Position numbers and translations under genes: made by a program
Shown: positions 16,678 to 25,643 of the stretch, piece by piece
Numbering within the stretch: position 1 is the stretch's first letter
Layout of the letters: each line of letters opens with the position of its first letter
The notes under the pieces: model-generated
What the model saw: only the letters and a program-made list of their open reading frames with translations
Database searches by the model: none
What the model was told of the DNA's origin: nothing
Assembly (NCBI RefSeq): GCF_017104965.1
Contig: NZ_JAAGPR010000037.1
Location: forward strand, 1-64,000
Origin: Paraburkholderia sp. Ac-20340
Lineage (GTDB): Bacteria; Pseudomonadota; Gammaproteobacteria; Burkholderiales; Burkholderiaceae
Direction: 5' to 3'
DNA: 64,000 bases

Positions 16678-18423
16678 ATGAGTACGAGCGTCGTTATCGC
16701 GCAAGGGCAGACCGTGACGCGCCAGGCCGTGCGCCTGCTGGTCGAACGCGCGGGCTATCGCGTACTCGCCGAAGCAGCGGATGGTTTGAGCGCCGTGCAG
16801 CGCGTGTTGCAACAGCGCCCCGATATCGCGATCCTTGGATTGCAGATGCGCCGTCTTTCCGGGCTCGAAGCAATACGGCGCATTCACGCTGAATTGCCCT
16901 CTACGCGCATCGTCGTGCTCTCCGCGCTCGACAGCGCGCATTCGATGAGCGTGTGCGCCCAGGCGGGCGCCACGGCCTTCGTCAGCATGTCCGGCGAGCT
17001 ATCCGAACTCACTGCTGCGCTCGACGCCGTGAGACGCGGGCGTAGCTGGTTTCCCGTCACGGCCGATGGACTTGCGCCAGCGCCCGGCGCGACAACATCC
17101 GAAGCCGCGCAACTCGACGCGCTTTCGGCGCGCGAACGGCTCGTGCTGTCCTATCTCGTGAAGGGCGAACGCCTGCGCTACATCGCCGCCGAACTCTCGT
17201 TGAGCGAAAGCACAGTCAGCACGTATAAGCGGCGTCTGCTGCAAAAACTCAATGCGACCTCAGTGGTCGAACTCGCGGAAATCGTGCGGCGTAGCGAAGC
17301 GGATACGTCCGCACACGATCAACCTGCCATTGCCGCCGATCGGAACCTCGCGCGCCTCATCGTCGACGCATTGCCTTTTCATGTGACCGTGCGAGACGGC
17401 ACCGGGCGCGTGCTATTTCTGAATCGCTATGGCCACGAAGCGCTGGGTACGCGCGCGCAATGGATCGCGGGCACCGACTTTATCGAGCACGCAAAATTGT
17501 TGGGCGTATCGGCGGATCAGGCGAGCGAGCTTCAGCGCGCATTCAGCGACGCCGTGCGCAACGGTGTGCCTTATCGCAGCGAGATCATGGTCGATGGTGC
17601 GAACGGAATCGTCGCGGCCTTGCATTGGGGCGCACCGTTGCGCGACGGCAATGCGAATGACACGATGCTGTGCGGCAGCATCAACATCACGGAACAGGAA
17701 GAGGCTTTCGTTGTGCTGCGCGAGAAACTTGCAGATGCCGAGCGCGAAGCAAGGCAAAAAGACGGCCTGCTCCAGCATTTCGTGCAGACGCTTGCGCCCG
17801 ACGTCGAACGCCTGGGCGCGTTGATCGCCAATCAAAGTTCGCGAGCGCCAACAAGCTCAATCACCGCTGCAACAAATGCGGTCATGGCATCGCTGCGCAC
17901 GACTTTGAATCGCTACGCGCTGCTCGCGCGCATCGAGGAGGATAGTTCTGCGCGCATGCTCGAACGCTGCGCGCCCGCCGCAATCGTGCGCGCCACCATT
18001 GAAGAGGCACGCACGCGCCATCCGCAGGCACAGATCGATCTGGATATCGCCGCGCCACGTTCCGCCGCACGCGCGGCGTTCATCGCCAGACCGGCGTTCG
18101 ACGATCTACTCGGGCTGATGATCGATGCAGCGCTGGGCGCAGCGCCCATCATGCGACTCGTGAGCATAGCGTTGCAGACATCGGCGCGCTCGCGCGGTCT
18201 GCTCGATCTGCAACTCGTCGTGCAAGCTGTGCCGCCCGGCAGCAGGAAGGCGATGCGTACCACGCGCGCTACGACCCGCACACGCGACGACTGGCTCTTG
18301 CCCGCGTGCAGAAGAATTGCGGAGAAAATCGACGCATCGCTCGAAAGCGTCGATGACGGCCCGCGCTGCCGCATGGTGCTGAAAATGCACTTGCAACGCA
18401 CACAGGACGATATCGGCGGATAA
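16678..18423 (+). CDS. Pseudo-receiver / LuxR HTH / PAS protein with kinase-like C-terminus
   Basis: A 581-residue protein with an unusual order: NarL/FixJ-type receiver (about 3-122), LuxR helix-turn-helix (about 147-208, LSARERLVLSYLVKGERLRYIA), PAS domain (about 225-335, FLNRYGHEALG) and a helical tail (336-581) that recalls the dimerisation and ATPase halves of a histidine kinase but lacks N, G1 and G2 boxes. The receiver has lost its chemistry: the acidic pair is Gln9-Gly10, the phospho-Asp site is Gly54 (ILGLQM), and the conserved Lys is Met104; only Ser82 remains. ATG 16678 has AGGA eight bases upstream; an in-frame ATG at 16663 has none. It should bind DNA independently of phosphorylation, perhaps gated by the PAS domain. 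Confidence 0.88.
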   Translation: MSTSVVIAQGQTVTRQAVRLLVERAGYRVLAEAADGLSAVQRVLQQRPDIAILGLQMRRLSGLEAIRRIHAELPSTRIVVLSALDSAHSMSVCAQAGATAFVSMSGELSELTAALDAVRRGRSWFPVTADGLAPAPGATTSEAAQLDALSARERLVLSYLVKGERLRYIAAELSLSESTVSTYKRRLLQKLNATSVVELAEIVRRSEADTSAHDQPAIAADRNLARLIVDALPFHVTVRDGTGRVLFLNRYGHEALGTRAQWIAGTDFIEHAKLLGVSADQASELQRAFSDAVRNGVPYRSEIMVDGANGIVAALHWGAPLRDGNANDTMLCGSINITEQEEAFVVLREKLADAEREARQKDGLLQHFVQTLAPDVERLGALIANQSSRAPTSSITAATNAVMASLRTTLNRYALLARIEEDSSARMLERCAPAAIVRATIEEARTRHPQAQIDLDIAAPRSAARAAFIARPAFDDLLGLMIDAALGAAPIMRLVSIALQTSARSRGLLDLQLVVQAVPPGSRKAMRTTRATTRTRDDWLLPACRRIAEKIDASLESVDDGPRCRMVLKMHLQRTQDDIGG

Positions 18424-18427
18424 CGTA

Positions 18428-19342
18428 TCACTCCATCGATACCGCTTCGGACGCCGGCTTGGCACGCTGCAACAACTCCACGAGCCGCTGCGCGAGCGGC
18501 GACACATAACTGCCCGCCCGCGTAATCGCCCCCACTCTGCGGCCCAGTTCCAGTTCGGCGGAATCGACGTTGAGGCGCAAGATGCCGCGCTTCGCATTCG
18601 CGGACACATTGCCCGCAATGCAGAGCATGCGCGAGCCGCGCATCAATTCCAGCAGGGCCGGCACCGCGAAGTCCGTCTCCACACGCAAGGCCGGTTCGGG
18701 CAGCCCCTGGCGGCGGAATGCATCGTTGAGCTGTCGTCGCAGCGGCACATTCATGCCGGGCAGCAACCAGTGCTCGCCCGCCAGATCGCGCAATTTCAGG
18801 CGCGTCTTGCGCTGCAACGGATGCGATTCATCGGCCATCACGTACAGGCGGTCGTCGAATAGCGACACCGTGGCGAACTCGCCACCCACCTCGGGCGGCT
18901 CCGGCGCAACCGCCATATCGAGTTCGCCGGCGCTCATCAGCGCGAAAAGATCGCTGGCGAGGCGGCGGCGCAAACGCAGCCGCGCGGCCGGACGCTCGTT
19001 CATCAACTGGCGGCAGGCGCGTAGCACGATCGAATCCGGCACCGTCGGCGAATAGCCCACGCGCAGAATACCCTGCTCCCCTGTCTGGATCGCGCGCAGT
19101 TCCTTGAGTGCATCTTCGTATTCCAGCGCGATGCGGCGCGCGCGCTCGACGAACACCGTACCGCCCGGCGTGAGCGCCACACCGTTCGGGCTGCGGTGAA
19201 ACAGCGCGAGGCCCACTTCGTTCTCGATCCGCTTGATCGCCTTGGTCAGCGCCGGCTGACTCATGCCCAGCGCCTCTGCTGCCTTGCCGATTCCTCCGCA
19301 ACGTTGGACCTCCAGTAGATAGTCCAGATCGCGTGTCTCCAT
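18428..19342 (-). CDS. LysR-family transcriptional regulator
   Basis: A 304-residue LysR protein: METRDLDYLLEVQRCGGIGKAAEALGMSQPALTKAIKRIE places the winged helix at about residues 17-37, and the rest is the effector-binding domain. It is divergent from the acyl-CoA synthetase gene with 93 bases between starts, the classic LysR arrangement, so it most likely controls the acyl-CoA synthetase, acyl-CoA dehydrogenase, MFS and alkylsulfatase genes. The effector is unknown; a fatty acid or CoA ester would fit. Confidence 0.93.
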   Translation of the reverse strand: METRDLDYLLEVQRCGGIGKAAEALGMSQPALTKAIKRIENEVGLALFHRSPNGVALTPGGTVFVERARRIALEYEDALKELRAIQTGEQGILRVGYSPTVPDSIVLRACRQLMNERPAARLRLRRRLASDLFALMSAGELDMAVAPEPPEVGGEFATVSLFDDRLYVMADESHPLQRKTRLKLRDLAGEHWLLPGMNVPLRRQLNDAFRRQGLPEPALRVETDFAVPALLELMRGSRMLCIAGNVSANAKRGILRLNVDSAELELGRRVGAITRAGSYVSPLAQRLVELLQRAKPASEAVSME

Positions 19343-19356
19343 GGCATTCCCTTTGG

Positions 19357-19369
19357 TTATGGGTTTATA
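19357..19369. promoter_or_regulatory. LysR-type T-N11-A site in divergent promoter
   Basis: TTATGGGTTTATA fits the LysR consensus T-N11-A with partial dyad symmetry (TTAT...ATA) and lies in the 93-base gap between the LysR gene and the acyl-CoA synthetase. An imperfect dyad (caccac...gcggtg) follows at 19372-19389. The assignment rests on position and consensus only. Confidence 0.4.
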
Positions 19370-19435
19370 GCCACCACTTCATTGCGGTGATGACCGACAT
19401 ATTACACACTGGGCCGACATTCATTGGAGACCTGA

Positions 19436-20986
19436 ATGAGCTTTCCGTATTTTCTGCGGCGCGCGGCCGCCTATTGGGGCGACGTGCCCGCCGTGATCCA
19501 TCGCGATCGTCCGCTCAGCTACCGTCAACTCGAAGCGCGCTCGAACCAGCTTGCACACGCACTGCTGGCTCTCGGGTTGCAGCGCGGCGACCGCGTGGCC
19601 GTGCAATCGCGCAACTGCACCGAACTCGTCGAAATCGAATCTGCGCTCTATAAGGCGGGGCTCGTCAAGGCCGCACTCAATCCGCGTTTCACTTCGGCGG
19701 AAGCCACCGACGTCGCTGGCAACTGCACGCCGCGCCTACTGATCGCAGGACGTGGCTACGCCGGTTATACGCGCGAAACACCGGGTTTTGAGAGCGTGGA
19801 GGCGTTTATCGCCATCGGCGGCGCCGAGGGTTATCTCGACTATGAATCGTTGCTCGCGCAATCTTCTTCACAACCGCTCGATATCATCAGCGCCGCGGAC
19901 GACCTCGCCGTGCTGCACTTTTCATCGGGATCGACGGGAAAGATCAAGGCCGCGATGCAGAGCTATGGCAACCGTATGGCTTCGCTGCGCAAGCTGCTGA
20001 TGGGCATGGATACCCAGCCGCGCCCCGGCGACCGCCTCGCGCTGGTTGGGCCGATCACACACGCCTCCGGCATGCTCATGCAGCCCTTCCTCTACGGCGG
20101 TGCGACGCTCGTGCTGTTCGACAAATTCGAGCCCGAGGCCTTTCTCGCCGATCTCGAACGTTTGAAGGTCACGCATGTGTTCATGGTGCCGACCATGATC
20201 AACATGCTGCTCAACGAACCGGCACTCGCCCGTACCGACCTGCGCGCACTGAAATCGCTCTCTTACGGCGCAGCGCCGATGGCGCCCGCGCGCATCGAAG
20301 AAGCGTGGGCGCGCTTCGGTCCGATTCTTTCGCAAGGCTATGGCGCAAGCGAATCGACATCGGGCGTCACGCGCCTTTCGATGGCCGACCACGCGCACGC
20401 AATCGCCGCGCGCCCCGAACGTCTCGCGTCATGCGGGCGACCGATGGGCGAGACCGAAGTCCGCGTGATTGGCGAAGACGGCCAGCCGCTCGCTGCCGGC
20501 GAAGTGGGCGAAATCGCCATCCGCGGCGACGATGTCTTCAAGGGCTACTGGAACGCACCGGAACTCAGCGCCGAAGTCCTCGTGAACGGCTGGCTGCTGA
20601 CCGGCGATCTCGCGCGCACCGACGAAGAAGGCTATCTCTATCTGGTCGATCGCAAGAAGGACATGATCATTTCGGGCGGCTTCAACGTCTATCCGACCGA
20701 AGTGGAAGCCGTGCTGTACCAGCATCCCGATGTGCTCGAAGCCTGCGTATTCAGCGTGCCGGACGAGCGCTGGGGCGAAGGCGTGAAGGCCGCGATCGTG
20801 CTCAAGCCGCAACGCGCTACGAGCGCCGACGATCTGGTCGCCCATTGCCGCACGCTGCTGGCCGACTACAAGTTGCCGCGCTCGATCAGCTTCGTAGGCG
20901 AGTTACCGCGCAACGCAAGCGGCAAAATCGCCCGCAAGATCGTGCGCGAACAATACTGGGCCGGTTCCGATCGCCGCGTGAATTAA
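19436..20986 (+). CDS. AMP-dependent acyl-CoA synthetase
   Basis: A 516-residue member of the ANL superfamily that activates a carboxylic acid to its CoA thioester through an acyl-adenylate. Visible motifs are the phosphate loop HFSSGSTGKIKA, the aromatic/Glu motif GYGASES, the TGDLARTDEEGYLYLVDRKKDM core, and the catalytic Lys497 in SGKIARK. The ATG at 19436 has GGAG nine bases before it. It is the first gene of a unit with an acyl-CoA dehydrogenase, an MFS permease and an alkylsulfatase, suggesting activation of a fatty or branched acid before beta-oxidation. Chain length cannot be told. Confidence 0.94.
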   Translation: MSFPYFLRRAAAYWGDVPAVIHRDRPLSYRQLEARSNQLAHALLALGLQRGDRVAVQSRNCTELVEIESALYKAGLVKAALNPRFTSAEATDVAGNCTPRLLIAGRGYAGYTRETPGFESVEAFIAIGGAEGYLDYESLLAQSSSQPLDIISAADDLAVLHFSSGSTGKIKAAMQSYGNRMASLRKLLMGMDTQPRPGDRLALVGPITHASGMLMQPFLYGGATLVLFDKFEPEAFLADLERLKVTHVFMVPTMINMLLNEPALARTDLRALKSLSYGAAPMAPARIEEAWARFGPILSQGYGASESTSGVTRLSMADHAHAIAARPERLASCGRPMGETEVRVIGEDGQPLAAGEVGEIAIRGDDVFKGYWNAPELSAEVLVNGWLLTGDLARTDEEGYLYLVDRKKDMIISGGFNVYPTEVEAVLYQHPDVLEACVFSVPDERWGEGVKAAIVLKPQRATSADDLVAHCRTLLADYKLPRSISFVGELPRNASGKIARKIVREQYWAGSDRRVN

Positions 20987-21008
20987 CTATTATTACGGAT
21001 ACCGAATC

Positions 21009-22184
21009 ATGTTCCACTACGTAACCGATCCCGTTTTCGACGCCACACGCGAAAACATCCGCCGCTTCGTTGCCGAAGAACTCGCACCGATGGAGCGTGA
21101 ACTCGGCCTCGATTCCGAAAGCGTCTGGCCGCGCGAGGTGCTGCGGCGCGTCTGGAAGCGCTCGGCGGAACTGGGCTTCTATTCCGCCTGCCTGCCCGCG
21201 CAACTGGGCGGCAAGGGATTTTCGGTGCTTCAGCAATGCGCGCTCAAAGCCGACCTTGCCGCAAGCGGATGTTCACTCGCCATCCACGTATTGGGCGATC
21301 TGGGCGGTCCGCCGCGCGTGGGCAATATGCTCAAGTACGCGACGCCCGATCAGTTGCAGCGCTATTTTATGCCGGTGATTCGCGGCGAACGATCGACCTG
21401 TTTCGCGCTGACCGAACCGCACTCGGGTTCGGACGCGCAAAGCATCAGCACCACGGCCACCGAAGATGGCGACGATCTGATCATCAGCGGTCACAAGCAT
21501 TACATCAGCGGCGCGCCGTTCGCGGACTTCGCCATCGTCATGTGCGTGACCGACGCCACAGCCACGCCGCCTGCGATCAGCGCGGTACTGGTCGATCTCG
21601 ATCTGCCTGGCGTCACGGTCGAGCAGGAATACGTGCCAATGTCGGGCCAGCATATCGACGCGGACATCCGCTTCGACAAAGTGCGCGTGCCGCGCGCGAA
21701 TCTGTTCGGCGGCGCGGGCAATGGCTTCAAACTGGGCATGTCGCGCATCAACGTGAACCGCCTGCTGCACTGCCCGACGATGCTAGGCCTCGCAAATTCG
21801 GTGTACGAAGCGTCGCTCGATTACGCGCGCAGCCGCCGTCAGTTCGGCGGACCCATTGCGCGTTTTCAGGCGATCCAGCACATGCTCGCCGATATGGCTG
21901 CTACGTTGTGGGCCTGCGAAAGCATGATCGCGCAGACCGCCGCGCTCGCTGACGCAGGCGGCGATCTGCGCATGAAAGCCGCAGCATGCAAGGTCTTCGT
22001 TTCGGAGCGCTGTTTCGAAGTGGCCGATAAAGCCGTGCAGATTCACGGCAACGTGGGCGTGACGCGCCATCATCCGGTGGAACAGGCCTTCCGCAAACTG
22101 CGCATGTTCCGCATTTTCACGGGCACCAGTGAGATTCAGCGCAACACCATCGCGCGCGCCATTCTCGAACCTTCCGGCGCATAG
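21009..22184 (+). CDS. Acyl-CoA dehydrogenase
   Basis: A 391-residue flavin enzyme for alpha,beta-desaturation of an acyl-CoA, feeding electrons to ETF. Family marks include CFALTEPHSGSDAQSI in the middle domain, the ISGHKHYISGAPFA strand, RRQFGGPIARFQAIQHMLADM, and the C-terminal FRIFTGTSEIQRNTIAR. It follows the synthetase by 22 bases, the natural next step in beta-oxidation. No enoyl-CoA hydratase or thiolase is encoded nearby, so later steps must be supplied elsewhere. Confidence 0.95.
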   Translation: MFHYVTDPVFDATRENIRRFVAEELAPMERELGLDSESVWPREVLRRVWKRSAELGFYSACLPAQLGGKGFSVLQQCALKADLAASGCSLAIHVLGDLGGPPRVGNMLKYATPDQLQRYFMPVIRGERSTCFALTEPHSGSDAQSISTTATEDGDDLIISGHKHYISGAPFADFAIVMCVTDATATPPAISAVLVDLDLPGVTVEQEYVPMSGQHIDADIRFDKVRVPRANLFGGAGNGFKLGMSRINVNRLLHCPTMLGLANSVYEASLDYARSRRQFGGPIARFQAIQHMLADMAATLWACESMIAQTAALADAGGDLRMKAAACKVFVSERCFEVADKAVQIHGNVGVTRHHPVEQAFRKLRMFRIFTGTSEIQRNTIARAILEPSGA

Positions 22185-22246
22185 ACGCACAACTCGCCCA
22201 CTCAAAAATCACGCGCAATAGACGCACAAAAAGACTGGAGACAAGG

Positions 22247-23554
22247 ATGTCCGCAAACGGCAGCGACTACCGGCCCGCGCGCGCGTGGTCGATCGCCATC
22301 ATGCTCGCATTGATGATGATGGTGAATTTCCTCGACAAAATCGTATTCGGCATGGTTTCCGTGCCGATGATGCACGACCTCGGCCTGACACCGACGCAGT
22401 TCGGCCTGATCGGCGGCAGCCTCAACTGGCTGTTTGCGATCTCGGCCGTAGTGGGCGGCGTGCTTTCGGATCGCATCGCCACGCGCGTGATTCTGCTGCT
22501 GATGGCGCTGTCGTGGTCGCTGCTGCAATTACCGATGCTGTTCGCCAGTTCGATGACGGTGATCCTGCTGCTGCGTGTGCTGCTGGGCGCGGGCGAAGGC
22601 CCCGCCTCGCCGGTCTCGTTGCACGCGCTCTACAAATGGTTTCCCGACGAAAAACGCGGCCTGCCCGCCGCCGTGCTCTATCAGGGCAGCGCGCTTGGGC
22701 TTTTTATCGCCGGTCTTGTGATTCCTCTGATCACTGCTCGATGGGGCTGGCGCGCGAACTTTGCGGTGCTCGCCGTGCTCGGCTTTGTGTGGTGCGTATG
22801 CTGGCTGGCGTTCGGCAGCGAAGGACCGCTCGATCCCTTGCGACGCCCTTCGATCGAACAACAGGCGCAACGCGTGCGCTGGCGCGTGCTGTTGACGGAC
22901 CGCACTATCGTCGGCAACTTCTGCGGCCATTTTGCGGCGAACTGGGTGCTCGCCACTTCGCTCACGTGGATGCCGCATTATCTGCAGGCAGGGCTCGGTT
23001 ATAGCGCCAGCACGTCGGGCCGTCTGTTCGCGCTGTTCGTGGCGATCACCACGCCGATGGGCCTCGGCCTCGCGTGGCTGTCGCAACAGATGCTCTGTGC
23101 GGGCATGCCTTCACGCCGCGCGCGTGGCCTTTTTATCGCCGTTGCACTGGGCATCGCGGGCCTGCTGCGTATGGCGGTGTTCGTGCCTGCCCTTGGCTCC
23201 TTCGAGAAAGTCCTGCTGCTCACGCTGAGCAGCGGCCTCACGCTGGCGATGTATTCGGTCGGCCCCGCGATGCTCAGCGAAGTCGCGCCCGCAGGCCAAC
23301 GTGGCGCGATTCTCGCCTTGAGCAACGCGATTGGGTCGCTCGCGGGCCTGAGCGCCCCGCTGCTGACCGGCGTGCTGATCCAGCGCGCGTACGGCAATAC
23401 CGCTATCGGCTTCGAGCAATCGTGTGTGCTGTGCGGCTTCGTGCTGATCGCTTGCGCTGGATTGTGCGCGCGCTGGCTCGATCCGAAACGTTCGCGCGCC
23501 GCCTTGCAATCGATGCGCGCGCCGGAACTCGCCGCTTCGCACACCACGCACTAA
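22247..23554 (+). CDS. MFS transporter (ACS-like)
   Basis: A 435-residue permease with 12 membrane segments. The N-terminal segment MMVNFLDKIVFGMVSVPMM and loop GGVLSDRIATR resemble the anion:cation symporter branch. The ATG at 22247 follows GGAGACAAGG. It lies 62 bases after the acyl-CoA dehydrogenase and 27 before the alkylsulfatase, so it is probably the uptake system for the acid or sulfate ester handled by the unit. Confidence 0.9.
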   Translation: MSANGSDYRPARAWSIAIMLALMMMVNFLDKIVFGMVSVPMMHDLGLTPTQFGLIGGSLNWLFAISAVVGGVLSDRIATRVILLLMALSWSLLQLPMLFASSMTVILLLRVLLGAGEGPASPVSLHALYKWFPDEKRGLPAAVLYQGSALGLFIAGLVIPLITARWGWRANFAVLAVLGFVWCVCWLAFGSEGPLDPLRRPSIEQQAQRVRWRVLLTDRTIVGNFCGHFAANWVLATSLTWMPHYLQAGLGYSASTSGRLFALFVAITTPMGLGLAWLSQQMLCAGMPSRRARGLFIAVALGIAGLLRMAVFVPALGSFEKVLLLTLSSGLTLAMYSVGPAMLSEVAPAGQRGAILALSNAIGSLAGLSAPLLTGVLIQRAYGNTAIGFEQSCVLCGFVLIACAGLCARWLDPKRSRAALQSMRAPELAASHTTH

Positions 23555-23581
23555 ACCTCTTTTCCTGGCATCGACCGTTCC

Positions 23582-25489
23582 ATGCACGACATCCTTCCTT
23601 TTCAGCGCGCCACGCAGGCGACTATCGACGCTCAACGCGCCGCGCAACTGAATTTGCCCATCGACGATCCGCTCGATATCGAAGAAGCGCAACGCGGTTT
23701 TATAGGCACGATTCCCGAGGCGGAAATTCGCGATGCCTATGGTCGTCTCGTCTGGAGCATGGCCGATTACGCTTTCCTCGAGGACGAAACCGCACCGCCA
23801 ACTGCGCATCCAGCGCTCTGGCGCCAGGCGCGCCTCAATCGCCTGCACGGGCTCTTTGCCGTCACGGAGCGCATCTATCAGGTGCGTGGCTTCGACCTGT
23901 CGAACATGACGCTGATCGAAGGCGATCACGGGCTGATCGTCATCGATCCGCTCACCTGCCGCGAAACCGCCCATGCTGCGCTCGAACTCTATTACGCGCA
24001 CCGTCCCCGTCGACCGGTGGTCGCCGTGCTCTACAGTCATAGCCACACGGATCACTTCGGCGGCGTAAAAGGCGTGATCGACGAAGCGCGTGTACGCGCA
24101 GGCGAATGCGCGATCATCGCGCCGGAAGGCTTCATGGAAGAAGCCGTGTCCGAGAACGTGCTGGCCGGCACCGCGATGGAGCGGCGTTCGCAATTCCAGT
24201 TCGGACAGACGCTCGCGCGCAGCGCGTGCTGCCAGATCGACGCGGGGCTGGGCAAGACCATGCCGAGCGGCACCGTTACGCTGATCGAACCCACACAATT
24301 GATTCGTGAGGAAACCGAAACACACTGTATCGACGGCGTAGAGATTGTCTTTCAGTTGACGCCAGACAGCGAAGCGCCAGCCGAAATGCACTTTTTCTTT
24401 CCGCAATTGCGTGCCCTGAATGTCGCCGAAAACGGCACGCGCACGCTGCACAATCTTTGCCCGTTGCGCGGCGCGCAAGTGCGCAACGCCAAACTGTGGT
24501 CGCACTATCTGAATCAGGCCATCGAGCGCTACGCCGGCGCAGCCGATGTGGTGTTCGCGCAGCACCATTGGCCGACGTGGGGCACACAGCGCCTGACGAC
24601 CTTTCTCGAACAACAGCGCGATCTCTACAAATATCTGCACGACCAGACTTTGCGTCTGATGAATCGCGGCTGGACCGCGGCCGAGATTGCCGAAACGCTC
24701 ACCCTGCCCGACGCGCTGGCCGCTCAATGGCATACGCGCGGCTATTACGGCACGGTCTCGCATAACGTCAAGGCAATCTATCAACGCTATCTGAGCTGGT
24801 ACGACGGCAATCCGGCACATCTGCATGCCTTGCCCGATAACCTTTCCGCGCCACGCTACGTCGACTATATGGGCGGCGCAGAGGCCATACTCGAGCGGGC
24901 GCATCGCGACTTCGCGCGCGGCGAGTATCGCTGGGTCGCCGAAGTCATGAACCGGCTCGTGTTCGCTCAACCGGATTTGCGCGCCGCGCGCGAACTGGGT
25001 GCGGCGGCACTCGAACAAATGGGCTTTCAGGCCGAATCGGCGACATGGCGCAACGCCTATTTGCTAGGCGCACGCGAGCTGCGCGAAGGGATCGGAGCGC
25101 AGGCAGGACACGTCATGCGCAGTCAGGACCTCGTGCGCTCGCTCAGCGATGGCGCGTTCTTCGACTATCTCGCCGTGATGGTAGACGGCGGCAAGGCGCA
25201 GGCGCTCGATATCCGCATGAGCTGGCATTTCACCGATCGCGGCGCGCAATACGCGCTCTATCTGAAGCACGGCGCGCTGAGCTGGTCGACAACGCCGCAT
25301 CGCAACGGCCACGATCTGGGCGTCGCGATGACGCGAGGCGCGCTCGATCGCATCCTGCTCGGCGAAACCCAGTTTGGTGCGGCCGTGGCCGAAGGCCAGA
25401 TCGTGCTCGAAGGCGCGAAGGCTTTATTCGGCGCGTTTCTCAAGACGCTGGAAAAGCCGGATGGCCGGTTCAACGTGGTCGAACCGTAA
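23582..25489 (+). CDS. Alkyl sulfatase, metallo-beta-lactamase fold (SdsA1-like, type III)
   Basis: A 635-residue zinc alkylsulfatase that releases sulfate from alkyl sulfates such as dodecyl sulfate. The zinc motif HSHTDH is at residues 153-158, followed by the acidic ligands in PAEMHFFFPQL and NVAENGTRTLHNL. Next come the helical dimerisation region (RGWTAAEIAETL, RGYYGTVSHNVKAIYQRYLSWYDG) and a C-terminal SCP2-like domain (from about 520) that holds the alkyl chain. Pseudomonas SdsA1 is exported, but no signal peptide is seen here, so hydrolysis should be cytoplasmic after import. No ribosome site is obvious. The product alcohol would need oxidation before the synthetase can act, and that dehydrogenase is not in the cluster. 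Confidence 0.95.
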   Translation: MHDILPFQRATQATIDAQRAAQLNLPIDDPLDIEEAQRGFIGTIPEAEIRDAYGRLVWSMADYAFLEDETAPPTAHPALWRQARLNRLHGLFAVTERIYQVRGFDLSNMTLIEGDHGLIVIDPLTCRETAHAALELYYAHRPRRPVVAVLYSHSHTDHFGGVKGVIDEARVRAGECAIIAPEGFMEEAVSENVLAGTAMERRSQFQFGQTLARSACCQIDAGLGKTMPSGTVTLIEPTQLIREETETHCIDGVEIVFQLTPDSEAPAEMHFFFPQLRALNVAENGTRTLHNLCPLRGAQVRNAKLWSHYLNQAIERYAGAADVVFAQHHWPTWGTQRLTTFLEQQRDLYKYLHDQTLRLMNRGWTAAEIAETLTLPDALAAQWHTRGYYGTVSHNVKAIYQRYLSWYDGNPAHLHALPDNLSAPRYVDYMGGAEAILERAHRDFARGEYRWVAEVMNRLVFAQPDLRAARELGAAALEQMGFQAESATWRNAYLLGARELREGIGAQAGHVMRSQDLVRSLSDGAFFDYLAVMVDGGKAQALDIRMSWHFTDRGAQYALYLKHGALSWSTTPHRNGHDLGVAMTRGALDRILLGETQFGAAVAEGQIVLEGAKALFGAFLKTLEKPDGRFNVVEP

Positions 25490-25643
25490 CGGCGCGCAGC
25501 CATTGGGGTCGTTGCGGACATGCTCGCGAGGAATGTCTATATGCCAGTCGCTTGATTGCGCGCCCAGAAGCGCTCCGACACACTGAATATCGGTGACACG
25601 TCATTAGTCATCCATATCAATTAAAAATGAAGTACGGAGACAT

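Noticed and set aside
19436..20986. Adenylation enzyme of a nonribosomal peptide or siderophore cluster
   Set aside because: Neighbours are acyl-CoA dehydrogenase, MFS permease and alkylsulfatase, with no carrier protein or condensation domain, so an acyl-CoA synthetase is the better call.
23111..25018. A 635-residue open frame on the minus strand opposite the alkylsulfatase
   Set aside because: It is antisense to a clear SdsA1-type gene; its translation is Arg/His/Gln-rich without motifs, as expected from high-GC shadow frames.
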